From NCBI RefSeq assembly GCF_027213715.1, contig NZ_JAPWGM010000001.1:806001-870000 (forward strand): a stretch of 64,000 nt of DNA, given 5' to 3'. Below the pieces are notes generated by a model that saw nothing but the letters and a program-made list of their open reading frames with translations, ran no database searches and had not been told where the DNA came from. Source of the DNA: Pedobacter punctiformis. Lineage in GTDB: Bacteria; Bacteroidota; Bacteroidia; Sphingobacteriales; Sphingobacteriaceae. Below are positions 46,689 through 56,064 of the stretch, in pieces. Made by a program: the position numbers and the translations under genes. The first letter of the stretch is position 1; each line of letters starts with the position of its first letter.

Positions 46689-47384
46689 TTTTTCAAATGG
46701 AATATCCATTAAATTATAATTCTGCCAGCCATTAAAATCAAAATGCCACCATTCATTAGACAGCACTTTGAAGCCATGTTTTTGCATTGCTGTGATTAAA
46801 AAATTCCGGTTCCTTTTTAGTTCAGGACTTACATTTTCGTAATTAGCTGCTGCTGCTGCCGCAAAGCTGTCGTATGAGGTGGGCATAGCAATTTCTTCGC
46901 CTGTTTTTAGGTTAATCAGAGTTAAATCGACTGCACAGCCGCGGTTGTGTTTCGAGCCCTTATTTGGGTTTGCCACAAAATTTTTATCGCTTGCCTTTTT
47001 ATAAAAGGCTACTGTAATGGCATAAGGACGGTAGCCATCAAAAATTTTCAAGCCATACCCTTTTTTATTTAAATCTCTCTGAATTCTTTTTAAGGATTCT
47101 ACAACTGGTTTCCTGGCAAAAGCCCTCGCCTGATTATACATTACCTGTTGCATAAAATTATCATTGGTCGCGTAACGAATATCCAATTTTATATCGGGAA
47201 TAGACTTCGTAATTTCCACCAACTCATTGTTGGGGTTGGTTTTAACAGAGGCTAAATATTGATTATAAGAACTTACAACAACAAGTTTTTGAATAGGCTT
47301 AGGTCGCCCCTGTGCAAAGGTTATTATTGGAAAGAACAGTGTAAGCAGCAAGATTTTCATAAAAGAAAAAGAATATACGCCCAT
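46683..47384 (-). CDS. D-alanyl-D-alanine dipeptidase (VanX / M15D)
   Basis: A 233-residue zinc dipeptidase that hydrolyses D-Ala-D-Ala. The zinc site is present: GSKHNRGCAVDLTL (His and Asp) and the late EWWHFDF (Glu catalytic, His ligand); the DGYRPYAITVAF block is family-typical. A signal peptide places it in the periplasm, perhaps recycling peptidoglycan D-Ala-D-Ala. The start at 47384 shares its A with the ald stop (TAATG); an internal ATG at 47360 gives a tighter signal peptide and is an alternative. Last gene of the porX group. Confidence 0.9.
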   Translation of the reverse strand: MGVYSFSFMKILLLTLFFPIITFAQGRPKPIQKLVVVSSYNQYLASVKTNPNNELVEITKSIPDIKLDIRYATNDNFMQQVMYNQARAFARKPVVESLKRIQRDLNKKGYGLKIFDGYRPYAITVAFYKKASDKNFVANPNKGSKHNRGCAVDLTLINLKTGEEIAMPTSYDSFAAAAAANYENVSPELKRNRNFLITAMQKHGFKVLSNEWWHFDFNGWQNYNLMDIPFEKL

Positions 47385-48613
47385 TATTGATTTGATACGA
47401 CTAACAATTCCAAGTCTTTAAAGGGCAGGTTAAACATATCAGCAAGGTCTTTATTGGTTACGTTGCCCTGGTAAATGTATAAAGCCTCCCGAATCCCCGG
47501 ATTATTCCAGATCATATTTACTAAACCTCCTGAATCGCCGATTTCCAATAATATTGGAGCAAAGATATTTGTAAGTGCGTAAGATGCCGTTCTGGGAACC
47601 CTTGAAGCAATATTAGGTACACAATAATGAATTACATCGTACTTTCTAAAAACCGGATTGGTATGGTTCGTTACCTCGGAGGTTTCAAAACATCCACCCT
47701 GATCAATGCTTACATCAATCACAACAGAATGTGGTTTCATTCGGGCAACCGTTTCTTCCATTACAATACAAGGACTTCTGCCATGGCTTGCTCTAATGGC
47801 TCCAATCACCACATCGCAGGTTACTATTGCTTTATTTAAAACAATGGGCTGCATAACAGAAGTAAACACCCGGCTATTGCCTAAATTATTTTGTAATCTG
47901 CGTAAGCGATAAATAGAACTATCAAAAACTTTAACCTCTGCACCTAAAGCAAGCGCTGTTCTGGCGGCATATTCGCCTACTGTTCCGGCACCTAAAATTA
48001 CGATTTCGGTTGGCGGCACTCCGGTAAATCCGCCAAGCATTAAGCCTTTTCCTCCGGTTACATTACTCAGGTATTCAGCCGCAATTAATATGGATGTTGA
48101 ACCCACAATTTCACTCATTGCCCTCACTACACTCAATACATTGCCTTCATCCCGCAAGTGCTCAAAACATAAAGCATTAATTTTTTTATGCATCAGCGCC
48201 TTCAGGTAATCCTGTTTTAAGGTTCCGGTTTGTAAAGAAGAAATTAAGGTTTGCCCCTTATGCATCATGGCAATTTCTTCGAGCATAGGCGGCGCAATTT
48301 TAACCAGGATATCGGAATCAAAAACTTCCTTTTTATCGTAGGCAATTTTAGCCCCCTGTTCGGCATATTCGCTATCCGTAAAATTAGCAGCAATGCCAGC
48401 TCCGCTTTCCAATATAACCCGGTGTCCGTTATTAACCAATAGCGCTACAGATAAAGGCGTTAGTGCAATCCGGTTTTCCTGAAAAGAAATTTCTTTAGGG
48501 ATACCTATATTAAGATGATTTTTTTTGTTTTTGGTTTCCAGTGTCGCTTCCTGAGTTTGAAGTAAACCCTGACGAGCTATATCGGCCATTCCTTCTCTTA
48601 ATCCTGTAGCCAT
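47384..48613 (-). CDS. ald: Alanine dehydrogenase
   Basis: NAD-dependent alanine dehydrogenase converting L-alanine to pyruvate and ammonia. 409 residues: the family block IGIPKEISFQENRIALTPLSV near residue 40, catalytic His in CFEHLRDEGN, and the Rossmann motif VILGAGTVGEYAAR near 205. An extended 35-residue N-terminus before the IGIPKE block is usual in Bacteroidota Ald. Position next to a D-Ala-D-Ala dipeptidase suggests the pair feed alanine from wall turnover to central metabolism; an alanine racemase would also be needed and is not here. Confidence 0.94.
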   Translation of the reverse strand: MATGLREGMADIARQGLLQTQEATLETKNKKNHLNIGIPKEISFQENRIALTPLSVALLVNNGHRVILESGAGIAANFTDSEYAEQGAKIAYDKKEVFDSDILVKIAPPMLEEIAMMHKGQTLISSLQTGTLKQDYLKALMHKKINALCFEHLRDEGNVLSVVRAMSEIVGSTSILIAAEYLSNVTGGKGLMLGGFTGVPPTEIVILGAGTVGEYAARTALALGAEVKVFDSSIYRLRRLQNNLGNSRVFTSVMQPIVLNKAIVTCDVVIGAIRASHGRSPCIVMEETVARMKPHSVVIDVSIDQGGCFETSEVTNHTNPVFRKYDVIHYCVPNIASRVPRTASYALTNIFAPILLEIGDSGGLVNMIWNNPGIREALYIYQGNVTNKDLADMFNLPFKDLELLVVSNQ

Positions 48614-48709
48614 GATTGAGTAATGTTCTTTTAGTTTTTAGGTTGATGAAGATACGGAAATTCTCCTAAAATTTGGATAACTAAATAGCAATCAACCTAA
48701 TGTTAACAA

Positions 48710-49126
48710 TTAAATTGACGAAAAGACGATAGTCCTGTGACTTTCATCAATAATTGCAATTTGTATTTTAATAAAATGATCAGTCAATAACTCTTCTACC
48801 CTTTCCGGCCATTCGATTAAGCAAATTCCATTGCCATAAAAATATTCTTCATAACCTAAATCGTAGGCTTCCTGAATATCCTTTATTCTGTAAAAATCAA
48901 AATGGTATACCGGGCCATCAGCGCCTTCGTATTCATTTACAATTGAATATGTCGGGCTCGAAACTACCTCCTTTACCCCCAAAACTTCACAAAAAGCTTT
49001 TATAAATGTGGTTTTGCCGGCCCCCATGTCACCCTCAAAGATGAATGTCTTTTGATTGCCTGCAAAATTTAAGAGTTGACGTGCAACTTTTGGTAAATCT
49101 GCCAGGCTTTTAACTTCTAGTTTCAT
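48710..49126 (-). CDS. tsaE: tRNA threonylcarbamoyladenosine biosynthesis ATPase TsaE
   Basis: A 138-residue P-loop ATPase of the TsaB-TsaD-TsaE complex that makes t6A37 in ANN-decoding tRNAs. Walker A GDMGAGKTTFIKAF near residue 35, then SSPTYSIVNEYEG and YHFDFYRI, both family hallmarks. It follows porX by 169 bases (a gap holding a palindromic repeat) and precedes ald by 96 bases; this order is seen in other Bacteroidota. Confidence 0.95.
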   Translation of the reverse strand: MKLEVKSLADLPKVARQLLNFAGNQKTFIFEGDMGAGKTTFIKAFCEVLGVKEVVSSPTYSIVNEYEGADGPVYHFDFYRIKDIQEAYDLGYEEYFYGNGICLIEWPERVEELLTDHFIKIQIAIIDESHRTIVFSSI

Positions 49127-49155
49127 TTAAAAAAATATTCACAAAAATAAAAAAG

Positions 49156-49289
49156 TTAACCACGGAAATAATAGAAAAGACTTTTTAATTCCATATTACT
49201 CCATGCTTCGCTGGCAAATTAATTAGCTGGCAAAAGAAAAACACAGATTAAAATTTTAATCTGTGTTCATCTGTAAAATATGTGGTTAA
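49156..49289. repeat. MITE-like palindromic element behind porX
   Basis: The 134-base stretch is bracketed by TTAACCAC (49156-49163) and GTGGTTAA (49282-49289), an inverted repeat. Near one end it holds a 28-bp perfect palindrome (49240-49267) and a direct repeat GCTGGCAAA (49210-49218 and 49226-49234). It resembles short palindromic repeat remnants I associate with Bacteroidota intergenic regions. Its minus-strand T run makes it serve as the porX terminator. Confidence 0.55.
49235..49267 (-). terminator. Terminator of porX formed by the 28-bp palindrome
   Basis: The perfect palindrome at 49240-49267 (arms AACACAGATTAAAA and its complement) is followed on the minus strand by TTTTCTTTTG. It is located about 30 bases past the porX stop. 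Confidence 0.75.
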
Positions 49290-49295
49290 ATAAGC

Positions 49296-50852
49296 CTAGT
49301 TTCTCGGCGAATAGGTTACTACCGGAATAATCATTTCTTCCAGCGAAATTCCTCCATGCTGAAAGGTTTCGTTATAATAATTTACAAATTGATTGTAATT
49401 GTTCGGGTAAACGAAATAACTATCTTCCCTTGCAAAAATATAACTGCTGCTGATGTTAATTTTTGGCAACAAGGCATCATGTGGGTTTTTAATCAGGAAA
49501 ACGTCTTTAGCATTAAAATTCAGATTCCGGCCTTGTTTATACCTCAAATTGGTATTCGTACTTCTATCTCCAATTACCTTAACCGGCTTTTTAACACGAA
49601 TGGTTCCGTGATCTGTAGTGATAATTACTTTAACTTTTTTCTGAGAGATTTTCTTCAATAAATCGAATAAAGGAGAATGTTCAAACCATGATAAAGTTAA
49701 CGAACGGTAAGCGGCGTCATCATTGGCCAGCTCCCGAATCATTTGCATATCCGTACGGGCATGACTCAGCATATCAACAAAGTTGAAAACAATTGCATTA
49801 AAATCATTTTTTAGCAGGTTATTAGTTTGATCAACCAAATCTTTACCCTGCTCAAAGGTTAAAATTTTATTATAACTGAACTTACAATCTTTTCTCAGGC
49901 TACGCTTAATATTATCAGCCAGAAAAGCTTCTTCGTGCATATTTTTTCCACCTTCATCATCGTCATTTTGCCACAAGCCTGGGAAACGTTTCTCCATATC
50001 CAAAGGCATCAAACCAGAAAAAATTGCATTACGGGCATATTGTGTTGCCGTAGGCAAAATACTGGTATACATATCCTCTTCATCAATACGGAAATACTCG
50101 GAAATTAATGGGTTTATAATTTTCCACTGATCATAGCGCAGATTATCAATCAAAATAAAAAACACTGGCGTCGTTTCATTAATATGCGGAAATGCTTTTT
50201 TCTTTAATAGCTCATTAGAAAGCAACGGCGCCTTATCTTTTTCCTTAATCCAATTTAAATAATGCTCTTCAATAAATTTAGAAAACTGTGTATTGGCCTC
50301 TTGTTTTTGCATGGTTAAAATCTCATGCATTTGTGGATCATCTAACTTTTCAAGCTCCAGCTCCCAGAAAACAATTTTTTTATAAACCTCAACCCACTCT
50401 TCATAACTCAGCTTATCGCCTAGGGTCATACCCAAACGTCTAAAATCCTGCTGATAAGCCATAGACGTTTTTTCACTTACCAAACGTTTATTATCAATCA
50501 GTTTTTTAATGGTCAATAAAACCTGTTTTGGGTTTACAGGCTTAATCAGGTAGTCATCAATTTTGCTCCCAATAGCATCTTCCATCAAATTCTCTTCCTC
50601 GCTTTTGGTAATCAAAACCACGGGAACGTCGGGATTTAAGTTTTTAATAGCAGAAAGCGTTTCAATACCACTCATTCCCGGCATATTTTCATCTAAAAAA
50701 ACAAGATCAAAATGTGTTTTGCCAAAGGCTTCGAGCGCATCATTACCGTTAGTAAAAGTGGTTACGTTGTAACCTTTATCATTCAGTAATAATATATGAG
50801 GTTTTAACAGGTCGATTTCATCATCAGCCCATAAAATTTTAGTTTCTTGCAT
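49296..50852 (-). CDS. porX: PorX-type response regulator with PglZ domain (T9SS regulator)
   Basis: A 518-residue regulator of the type IX secretion system in Bacteroidota. N-terminal receiver (about 1-120): Asp10, Asp11, phospho-acceptor Asp54 in VFLDENMPGMSG, KPVNP at the lysine. A helical linker (about 125-215) leads to a C-terminal PglZ / alkaline-phosphatase-like domain with FILIDNLRYDQW, LPTATQYARNAIFSGLMP, TTDHGTIRV and FQHGGISLEEMI. There is no DNA-binding domain; known PorX works with sigma factors and hydrolyses small signalling nucleotides. No T9SS structural gene is in the window. Confidence 0.95.
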   Translation of the reverse strand: MQETKILWADDEIDLLKPHILLLNDKGYNVTTFTNGNDALEAFGKTHFDLVFLDENMPGMSGIETLSAIKNLNPDVPVVLITKSEEENLMEDAIGSKIDDYLIKPVNPKQVLLTIKKLIDNKRLVSEKTSMAYQQDFRRLGMTLGDKLSYEEWVEVYKKIVFWELELEKLDDPQMHEILTMQKQEANTQFSKFIEEHYLNWIKEKDKAPLLSNELLKKKAFPHINETTPVFFILIDNLRYDQWKIINPLISEYFRIDEEDMYTSILPTATQYARNAIFSGLMPLDMEKRFPGLWQNDDDEGGKNMHEEAFLADNIKRSLRKDCKFSYNKILTFEQGKDLVDQTNNLLKNDFNAIVFNFVDMLSHARTDMQMIRELANDDAAYRSLTLSWFEHSPLFDLLKKISQKKVKVIITTDHGTIRVKKPVKVIGDRSTNTNLRYKQGRNLNFNAKDVFLIKNPHDALLPKINISSSYIFAREDSYFVYPNNYNQFVNYYNETFQHGGISLEEMIIPVVTYSPRN

Positions 50853-50963
50853 GTTTTTGTAAAAATAGGTGATTATTGCCGTTATATATTTACAGGCAAA
50901 TCAAAGTATAAATAAAAATAGCAATTTTTGTACCGTATCTGTCTATTTAACTATTTTTAACGA

Positions 50964-52187
50964 TTGAATAAGAAGAAAATAATAAATGATCCGGTTTACG
51001 GATTCATAAGCATTCCGTCTGAATTGGTTTACGATGTAATCTCACATCCGTATTTTCAGCGTTTGCGCTATATTAAGCAGCTGGGCATGACTCATCTGGT
51101 TTATCCGGGTGCGCTGCATACGCGTTTTCATCACGCCTTGGGGGCTATGCATTTGATGGGACTGGCTTTAGAAATATTAAGAAGCAAAGGCCATTCCATA
51201 ACTGCCGGAGAAGAAGAAGCAGCCATTTTAGCCATTTTACTACACGACATCGGTCATGGTCCTTTTTCGCATGCACTTGAACATTCTTTAGTTACCGGTA
51301 TAAAACACGAAGACATTTCTGCCAGACTGATGCAGGAGTTGAATGAGCATTTTGGAGGAAGATTAACCCATGCGATTGAAGTTTTTAATGGCACCTATCC
51401 TAAAAAGTTTCTTCATCAGTTAATTTCCGGTCAGTTGGATTTGGACAGAATGGACTATTTAAACCGGGACAGCTTTTTTACCGGAGTAAGCGAAGGGGTA
51501 ATCAGTTTCGACAGAATCATTAAGATGTTTAATGTATACGATGATGATTTGGTTATTGAAGAAAAAGGAATTTACTCCATCGAAAAATTTTTAATTGCCC
51601 GCAGATTGATGTATTGGCAGGTTTACCTTCATAAAACGGTAATTTCAGGAGAAATGCTGTTGGTTAAACTTCTTGAAAGAGCTAAACAATTATCAGTTGG
51701 CGGCGAAGACCTTTTTGCTTCCCCATCTTTAAATCATTTCCTCAAAAACAATATTAACGAAGACGATTTCTTTAAAGATCAGATTCATTTAGAGCATTTT
51801 ACTAATTTAGATGATCAGGATATTTACGCCGCAGTAAAAGTTTGGGTTAAACATCCGGATAAGATTTTATCTACGCTGTGCCGAATGCTGACTTCAAGAA
51901 ACTTATACAAGGTAGAGATGGGAAATGAAATGGCTGATGAGGACCGGATTCAGTTTTTGCAAAATGCAGCTGTTAATTTGCTTGAGATTCGTCCGGAAGA
52001 AGCCCGTTATTTCGTCTTTACCGAGTCGATTAAAAACAGAGCTTACAATGCCGGAGTTGGAAATATTAAAATTTTAATGAAAAATAACGATATTGTAGAT
52101 ATTGCAAAAGCTTCGGACTTATCCAATCTGGAATCGCTGCAAAAAACGGTAGAGAAATACATTCTTTGCTACCCTAGAGGGATTTAA
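50964..52187 (+). CDS. HD-superfamily phosphohydrolase
   Basis: A 407-residue hydrolase of the HD domain class. Metal-binding HD motifs are in LHTRFHHALGAMHLMG and ILLHDIGHGPFSHALEHSL, with a further RMDYLNRDSFFTG. Similar proteins are dNTP or nucleotide phosphohydrolases (YwfO / dGTPase-like); the substrate here is not known. The start is TTG 50964 (MNKKKIINDPVYGFI), preceded by an A-rich region. It is divergent from porX and precedes the lipid A genes. Confidence 0.88.
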   Translation: MNKKKIINDPVYGFISIPSELVYDVISHPYFQRLRYIKQLGMTHLVYPGALHTRFHHALGAMHLMGLALEILRSKGHSITAGEEEAAILAILLHDIGHGPFSHALEHSLVTGIKHEDISARLMQELNEHFGGRLTHAIEVFNGTYPKKFLHQLISGQLDLDRMDYLNRDSFFTGVSEGVISFDRIIKMFNVYDDDLVIEEKGIYSIEKFLIARRLMYWQVYLHKTVISGEMLLVKLLERAKQLSVGGEDLFASPSLNHFLKNNINEDDFFKDQIHLEHFTNLDDQDIYAAVKVWVKHPDKILSTLCRMLTSRNLYKVEMGNEMADEDRIQFLQNAAVNLLEIRPEEARYFVFTESIKNRAYNAGVGNIKILMKNNDIVDIAKASDLSNLESLQKTVEKYILCYPRGI

Positions 52188-52274
52188 GCCTTTTTAACAA
52201 AATATTTAACTTTAACTGCCGTTTTTAGTCTTATTATTGTGTAAAATATACACTTATTAACCTTAACAGGTTTT

Positions 52275-52305
52275 TTTGTTCATATCAATTTAACATTTAC
52301 CTTTG
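52275..52305 (+). promoter_or_regulatory. Promoter of lpxD (predicted leaderless transcript)
   Basis: TTTG (52275-52278), a 19-base spacer and TACCTTTG (52298-52305): an exact Bacteroidota promoter. The lpxD ATG begins at 52310, so the predicted transcription start is at or next to the start codon. Confidence 0.8.
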
Positions 52306-52309
52306 TACG

Positions 52310-53386
52310 ATGCAATTTACTGCCAAGCAGATAAGCGAGTTTTTGAATGGTTCCATTGATGGCAACCCGGATGTAGCTGTAACAGAACTCTCTAAGATAG
52401 AAGATGGGAAAGAAGGCTCTTTGTCTTTTCTTTCCAATCCTAAATATGAAAACTTCCTGTACTCTACGCAGGCATCTGTTGTTATTGTATCTAAGGATTT
52501 TAGCCCAACTCAGGAATATACAAGTACATTAATACGTGTTGATAATCCTTATAGTTCTTTTACCATTTTACTGGATAAATATAATGAAGCTATAAATGCT
52601 CAGACAGAACAATCGGGTATTGATAAACTGGCTTATGTAGATCCAACGGCTAAGATTGGCAAAAATGTATTTATTGGTGCTTTTTCTTACATTGCTGAAA
52701 ACGTTGAAATTGCGGACGGAACCAAGATAAAAACACAAATTTTTATTGGTGCTAATTCTAAAATTGGTGGTAACTGTACTTTTTTCCCGGGTGTTAAAAT
52801 TTATCACAATTCCATCATAGGAGATCGGGTGGTTATCCATTCTAACACCGTAATTGGCAGCGATGGTTTTGGCTTTGCTCCACAAAAAGATGGCACTTAC
52901 AATAAAATACCTCAAATCGGTAATGTAATTATTGAAGATGATGTTGAAATTGGTGCCAATACAACGGTTGACAGGGCAACAATGGGCTCTACAACCATTA
53001 AAAAAGGTGCAAAAATTGATAACCTGATTCAAATTGCACATAATGCCGAAATTGGCGAAAACACAGTTTTAGCTGCTCAATCTGGCGTATCCGGAAGTAC
53101 AAAAATTGGTGCAAATAGTGTAATTGGTGGCCAGGTAGGTATTGCGGGGCATTTAACCTTAGCAAAAGGCACTCAAATTGGTGCCCAGGCCGGAATTAAT
53201 TTTAATATAACAGAAGAAAATAAACAATGGCACGGTAGCCCTGCCCAACCTTTACGTAACTGGATGCGTGCCTCAGTAATTTTTAAACATCTGCCGGATG
53301 TAGAAAAAAGAATCAACGCACTTGAGGAAGAACTCAAAAAACTTACATCCGAGTTGGAAAAGAATACAATACACAATGAACGTTAG
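52310..53386 (+). CDS. lpxD: UDP-3-O-(3-hydroxyacyl)glucosamine N-acyltransferase LpxD
   Basis: Third step of lipid A synthesis: adds the second 3-hydroxyacyl chain to UDP-acyl-glucosamine. 358 residues: an N-terminal uridine-binding domain (about 1-100), left-handed beta-helix hexapeptide repeats (about 105-310) with VVIHSNTVIGSDGFGF and the catalytic His in IQIAHNAEIGENT, and a helical C-terminus. Overlaps lpxC-fabZ by 11 bases, so the lipid A genes are co-translated. Confidence 0.97.
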   Translation: MQFTAKQISEFLNGSIDGNPDVAVTELSKIEDGKEGSLSFLSNPKYENFLYSTQASVVIVSKDFSPTQEYTSTLIRVDNPYSSFTILLDKYNEAINAQTEQSGIDKLAYVDPTAKIGKNVFIGAFSYIAENVEIADGTKIKTQIFIGANSKIGGNCTFFPGVKIYHNSIIGDRVVIHSNTVIGSDGFGFAPQKDGTYNKIPQIGNVIIEDDVEIGANTTVDRATMGSTTIKKGAKIDNLIQIAHNAEIGENTVLAAQSGVSGSTKIGANSVIGGQVGIAGHLTLAKGTQIGAQAGINFNITEENKQWHGSPAQPLRNWMRASVIFKHLPDVEKRINALEEELKKLTSELEKNTIHNER

Positions 53387-54788
53387 ACAAAGAACGATTA
53401 AAAAAGAAACATCTGTATCCGGAGTTGGTTTACATACCGGGGCAAATGTTACCCTTACCTTTTGCCCGGCGCCAGAGAATCATGGCTTTAAATTTCAGCG
53501 TATTGATCTTGATGGGCATCCCATTATAGAGGCTGATGCGGATAACGTAACCGATACTTCACGCGGAACTACAATTACTCAAAATGGTGCCAGCGTAAGT
53601 ACCGTAGAGCACGTTATGGCTTCATTAGTAGGTATGGACCTTGACAACGTTTTAATTAAGCTTGATGGTCCTGAAACACCAATTATGGATGGAAGCTCTA
53701 TTCAGTTTATTGATTTACTGGAAGAAGTTGGCACTATTGAGCAAAACACCGACCGCGAGTATTTCACCATTCCACACAACATTACCTATACCGAAGCAGA
53801 TAGAAAAGTAGAAATCGTGGCCATGCCATTAGATGACTATCGTTTTACCTGCATGATCGATTATAATTCTCCTGTTTTGGGCAGTCAGCACGCTGGCATC
53901 AGCACCATTGCGGAGTTTAAAAAGGAAATTGCTTCCTGCCGCACATTCTGTTTCTTACACGAACTGGAATATCAGTTGCAACACAACTTAATTAAAGGCG
54001 GCGATTTAAATAATGCCATTGTTATTGTTGATAAAGAAGTAACCAAAGATGAGTTAAACCATCTTGCAAAATTATTTAACCGTGCCGATATTGATGTAGC
54101 TCCACAGGGTATATTAAACAACATGGAGTTGCGCTACCAAAATGAACCTGCCCGTCATAAACTACTGGATATGATTGGTGATTTAGCTTTGGTGGGTATG
54201 CACCTTAAAGGCCATATCATGGCTGCACGCCCGGGCCATGCGGCAAATGTTGCTTTTGCTAAAAAGATAAAAGCAGCAATTAAAAAAGAAAAAAACAAAA
54301 AAATACAAAAAGTGTACGATCCAAGCGCAAAACCATTGTACGACGTTGTTCAGATTATGGACATTTTGCCGCATCGTCAGCCATTTTTATTTGTAGATAA
54401 AATTTTAGAACTCTCAAAAAATCACGTAGTGGGCGTTAAAAACGTAACCATGAACGAAGAGTTTTTTAAGGGCCATTTCCCTGGTGCTCCGGTTTTTCCC
54501 GGGGTTATCCAAATAGAAGCCATGGCACAGGTAGGCGGAATTTTAGTTTTAAGTACCGTACCTGATCCAAGAAATTATTTAACTTACTTTTTAAAAATAG
54601 ACAACGTACGATTCAGAGCTCAGGTACTTCCCGGAGATACCATTGTTTTCCGTTGCGATTTATTAGAACCAATTAGAAGAGGTATTGCACAAATGAAAGG
54701 CGTGGGTATGGTTGGCGAAAAGATTGTTGTAGAGGCCGAAATGATGGCCCAAATTTCTAAAATAAAACAAACAGAACCTGCACAATAA
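53376..54788 (+). CDS. lpxC/fabZ: Bifunctional LpxC deacetylase / FabZ dehydratase
   Basis: A fusion of 470 residues. N-terminal LpxC (about 1-305) is a zinc deacetylase committed to lipid A: zinc ligands in STVEHVMASL and RHKLLDMIGDL, and the catalytic His in HLKGHIMAARPGH. C-terminal FabZ (about 325-465) is the hotdog 3-hydroxyacyl-ACP dehydratase of fatty acid synthesis: LPHRQPFLFVDKI and catalytic HFPGAPVFPGVIQIEAMAQ. The fusion is known in Bacteroidota and couples acyl-ACP supply to lipid A. ATG 53376 is chosen as the LpxC start. It overlaps lpxA in a TAATG. Confidence 0.97.
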   Translation: MNVRQRTIKKETSVSGVGLHTGANVTLTFCPAPENHGFKFQRIDLDGHPIIEADADNVTDTSRGTTITQNGASVSTVEHVMASLVGMDLDNVLIKLDGPETPIMDGSSIQFIDLLEEVGTIEQNTDREYFTIPHNITYTEADRKVEIVAMPLDDYRFTCMIDYNSPVLGSQHAGISTIAEFKKEIASCRTFCFLHELEYQLQHNLIKGGDLNNAIVIVDKEVTKDELNHLAKLFNRADIDVAPQGILNNMELRYQNEPARHKLLDMIGDLALVGMHLKGHIMAARPGHAANVAFAKKIKAAIKKEKNKKIQKVYDPSAKPLYDVVQIMDILPHRQPFLFVDKILELSKNHVVGVKNVTMNEEFFKGHFPGAPVFPGVIQIEAMAQVGGILVLSTVPDPRNYLTYFLKIDNVRFRAQVLPGDTIVFRCDLLEPIRRGIAQMKGVGMVGEKIVVEAEMMAQISKIKQTEPAQ

Positions 54789-55573
54789 TGATACAACCAT
54801 TAGCATATATACATCCTCAGGCCAAAATTGCCGAAAACGTAGTAATTGAGCCCTTTGTTGTAATACACAAAGATGTTGAGATTGGCGAGGGCACATGGAT
54901 TGGTTCTAACGTAACCATTATGGATGGCGCACGTATTGGTAAAAATTGCCGTATTTTTCCTGGCGCTGTGATTTCCGGCGAACCGCAGGATTTAAAATTT
55001 GCAGGTGAAGTAACTACAGCCGAAATTGGCGACAATACCACCATCAGAGAGTGTGTAACCATTAATCGTGGTACAAAAGATAAATGGAAAACAACAATTG
55101 GAAGCAACTGTTTAATTCAGGCGTATTCTCACATTGCGCACGATTGTGAAGTAGGCAATAATTGTATTTTCTCAAACAGCACAACCTTAGCCGGGCACAT
55201 CACTATTGGTAATAATGTGGTTTTGGCAGGTTTGGTTGCTATCCATCAGTTCGTTAAAGTAGGTTCTTATGCTTTTGTAACCGGTGGTTCATTGGTTCGT
55301 AAAGATGTCCCTCCTTATGTTAAAGCCGCCCGCGAGCCCCTTTCTTATGCAGGGATTAACTCGGTAGGTTTACGCAGAAGAGGCTTTACAAACGAGCAGA
55401 TTGACGAAATTCAGGAGATTTACCGTGTCCTTTTTGTAAAACACAACAATGTAACCAAAGCTTTGGATATGATTGAGGCCGAATTTAAGCCAACTGAAAT
55501 TCGGGATGAAATTGTAGATTTTATCCGCAATTCAAACCGTGGCGTAATGAAGGGCTTTGGCATGGGCAGCTAA
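54788..55573 (+). CDS. lpxA: UDP-N-acetylglucosamine acyltransferase LpxA
   Basis: First step of lipid A synthesis, acylating UDP-GlcNAc with 3-hydroxyacyl-ACP. 261 residues with hexapeptide repeats and the catalytic histidine in AYSHIAHDCEVGNNC, followed by the helical C-terminus with YVKAAREPLSYAGINSVGLRR (in part). It is coupled to lpxC-fabZ through TAATG. 19 bases separate it from the GNAT gene. Confidence 0.98.
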   Translation: MIQPLAYIHPQAKIAENVVIEPFVVIHKDVEIGEGTWIGSNVTIMDGARIGKNCRIFPGAVISGEPQDLKFAGEVTTAEIGDNTTIRECVTINRGTKDKWKTTIGSNCLIQAYSHIAHDCEVGNNCIFSNSTTLAGHITIGNNVVLAGLVAIHQFVKVGSYAFVTGGSLVRKDVPPYVKAAREPLSYAGINSVGLRRRGFTNEQIDEIQEIYRVLFVKHNNVTKALDMIEAEFKPTEIRDEIVDFIRNSNRGVMKGFGMGS

Positions 55574-55592
55574 TCCCTAAACTTTTATATTC

Positions 55593-56060
55593 ATGAGCAC
55601 TGTAACGCTAATCAGAACGGATTCAAATCATCCTGGCTTTAAAGACCTCGTTGTTTTGCTGGATAAAGATTTAAGCATTAGAGATGGCGAAGAACATGCT
55701 TTTTATGCACAGTTTAATAAGATAGACACCATAAAAGAAGTTGTTGTTGCTTATAAAAATGACATTCCGGTTGGCTGCGGCGCAATTAAACCTTTCTCGG
55801 AAACAACTGCTGAAGTTAAACGTATGTTTGTTCACCCTGATCACAGAAATAAGGGCATTGCAGCCATTGTATTAAACGAATTGGAAAGCTGGGCATTATC
55901 GCTTGGCTTTACGAGCTGTGTTTTAGAAACGGGTAAAAAACAACCGGAAGCAATTGGCTTGTACCAAAAAACAGGTTATAAAATCGTTCCTAACTACGGG
56001 CAATATATTGGTGTTGAGAACAGTGTTTGCATGTCTAAAACACTAAATGCCAAATCTTAA
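55593..56060 (+). CDS. GNAT-family N-acetyltransferase
   Basis: A 155-residue acyl-CoA N-acyltransferase. The acetyl-CoA pyrophosphate-binding motif is VHPDHRNKGIAAIVLNELE (the RxxGxxA pattern as RNKGIA). Substrate unknown. It follows lpxA by 19 bases and precedes the ABC ATPase by 4, so it is likely cotranscribed. Confidence 0.88.
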   Translation: MSTVTLIRTDSNHPGFKDLVVLLDKDLSIRDGEEHAFYAQFNKIDTIKEVVVAYKNDIPVGCGAIKPFSETTAEVKRMFVHPDHRNKGIAAIVLNELESWALSLGFTSCVLETGKKQPEAIGLYQKTGYKIVPNYGQYIGVENSVCMSKTLNAKS

Positions 56061-56064
56061 CTTT

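Noticed and set aside
52568-53041. 157-residue minus-strand ORF antisense to lpxD
   Set aside because: It arises from the repetitive hexapeptide coding of lpxD read backwards, not from an independent gene.
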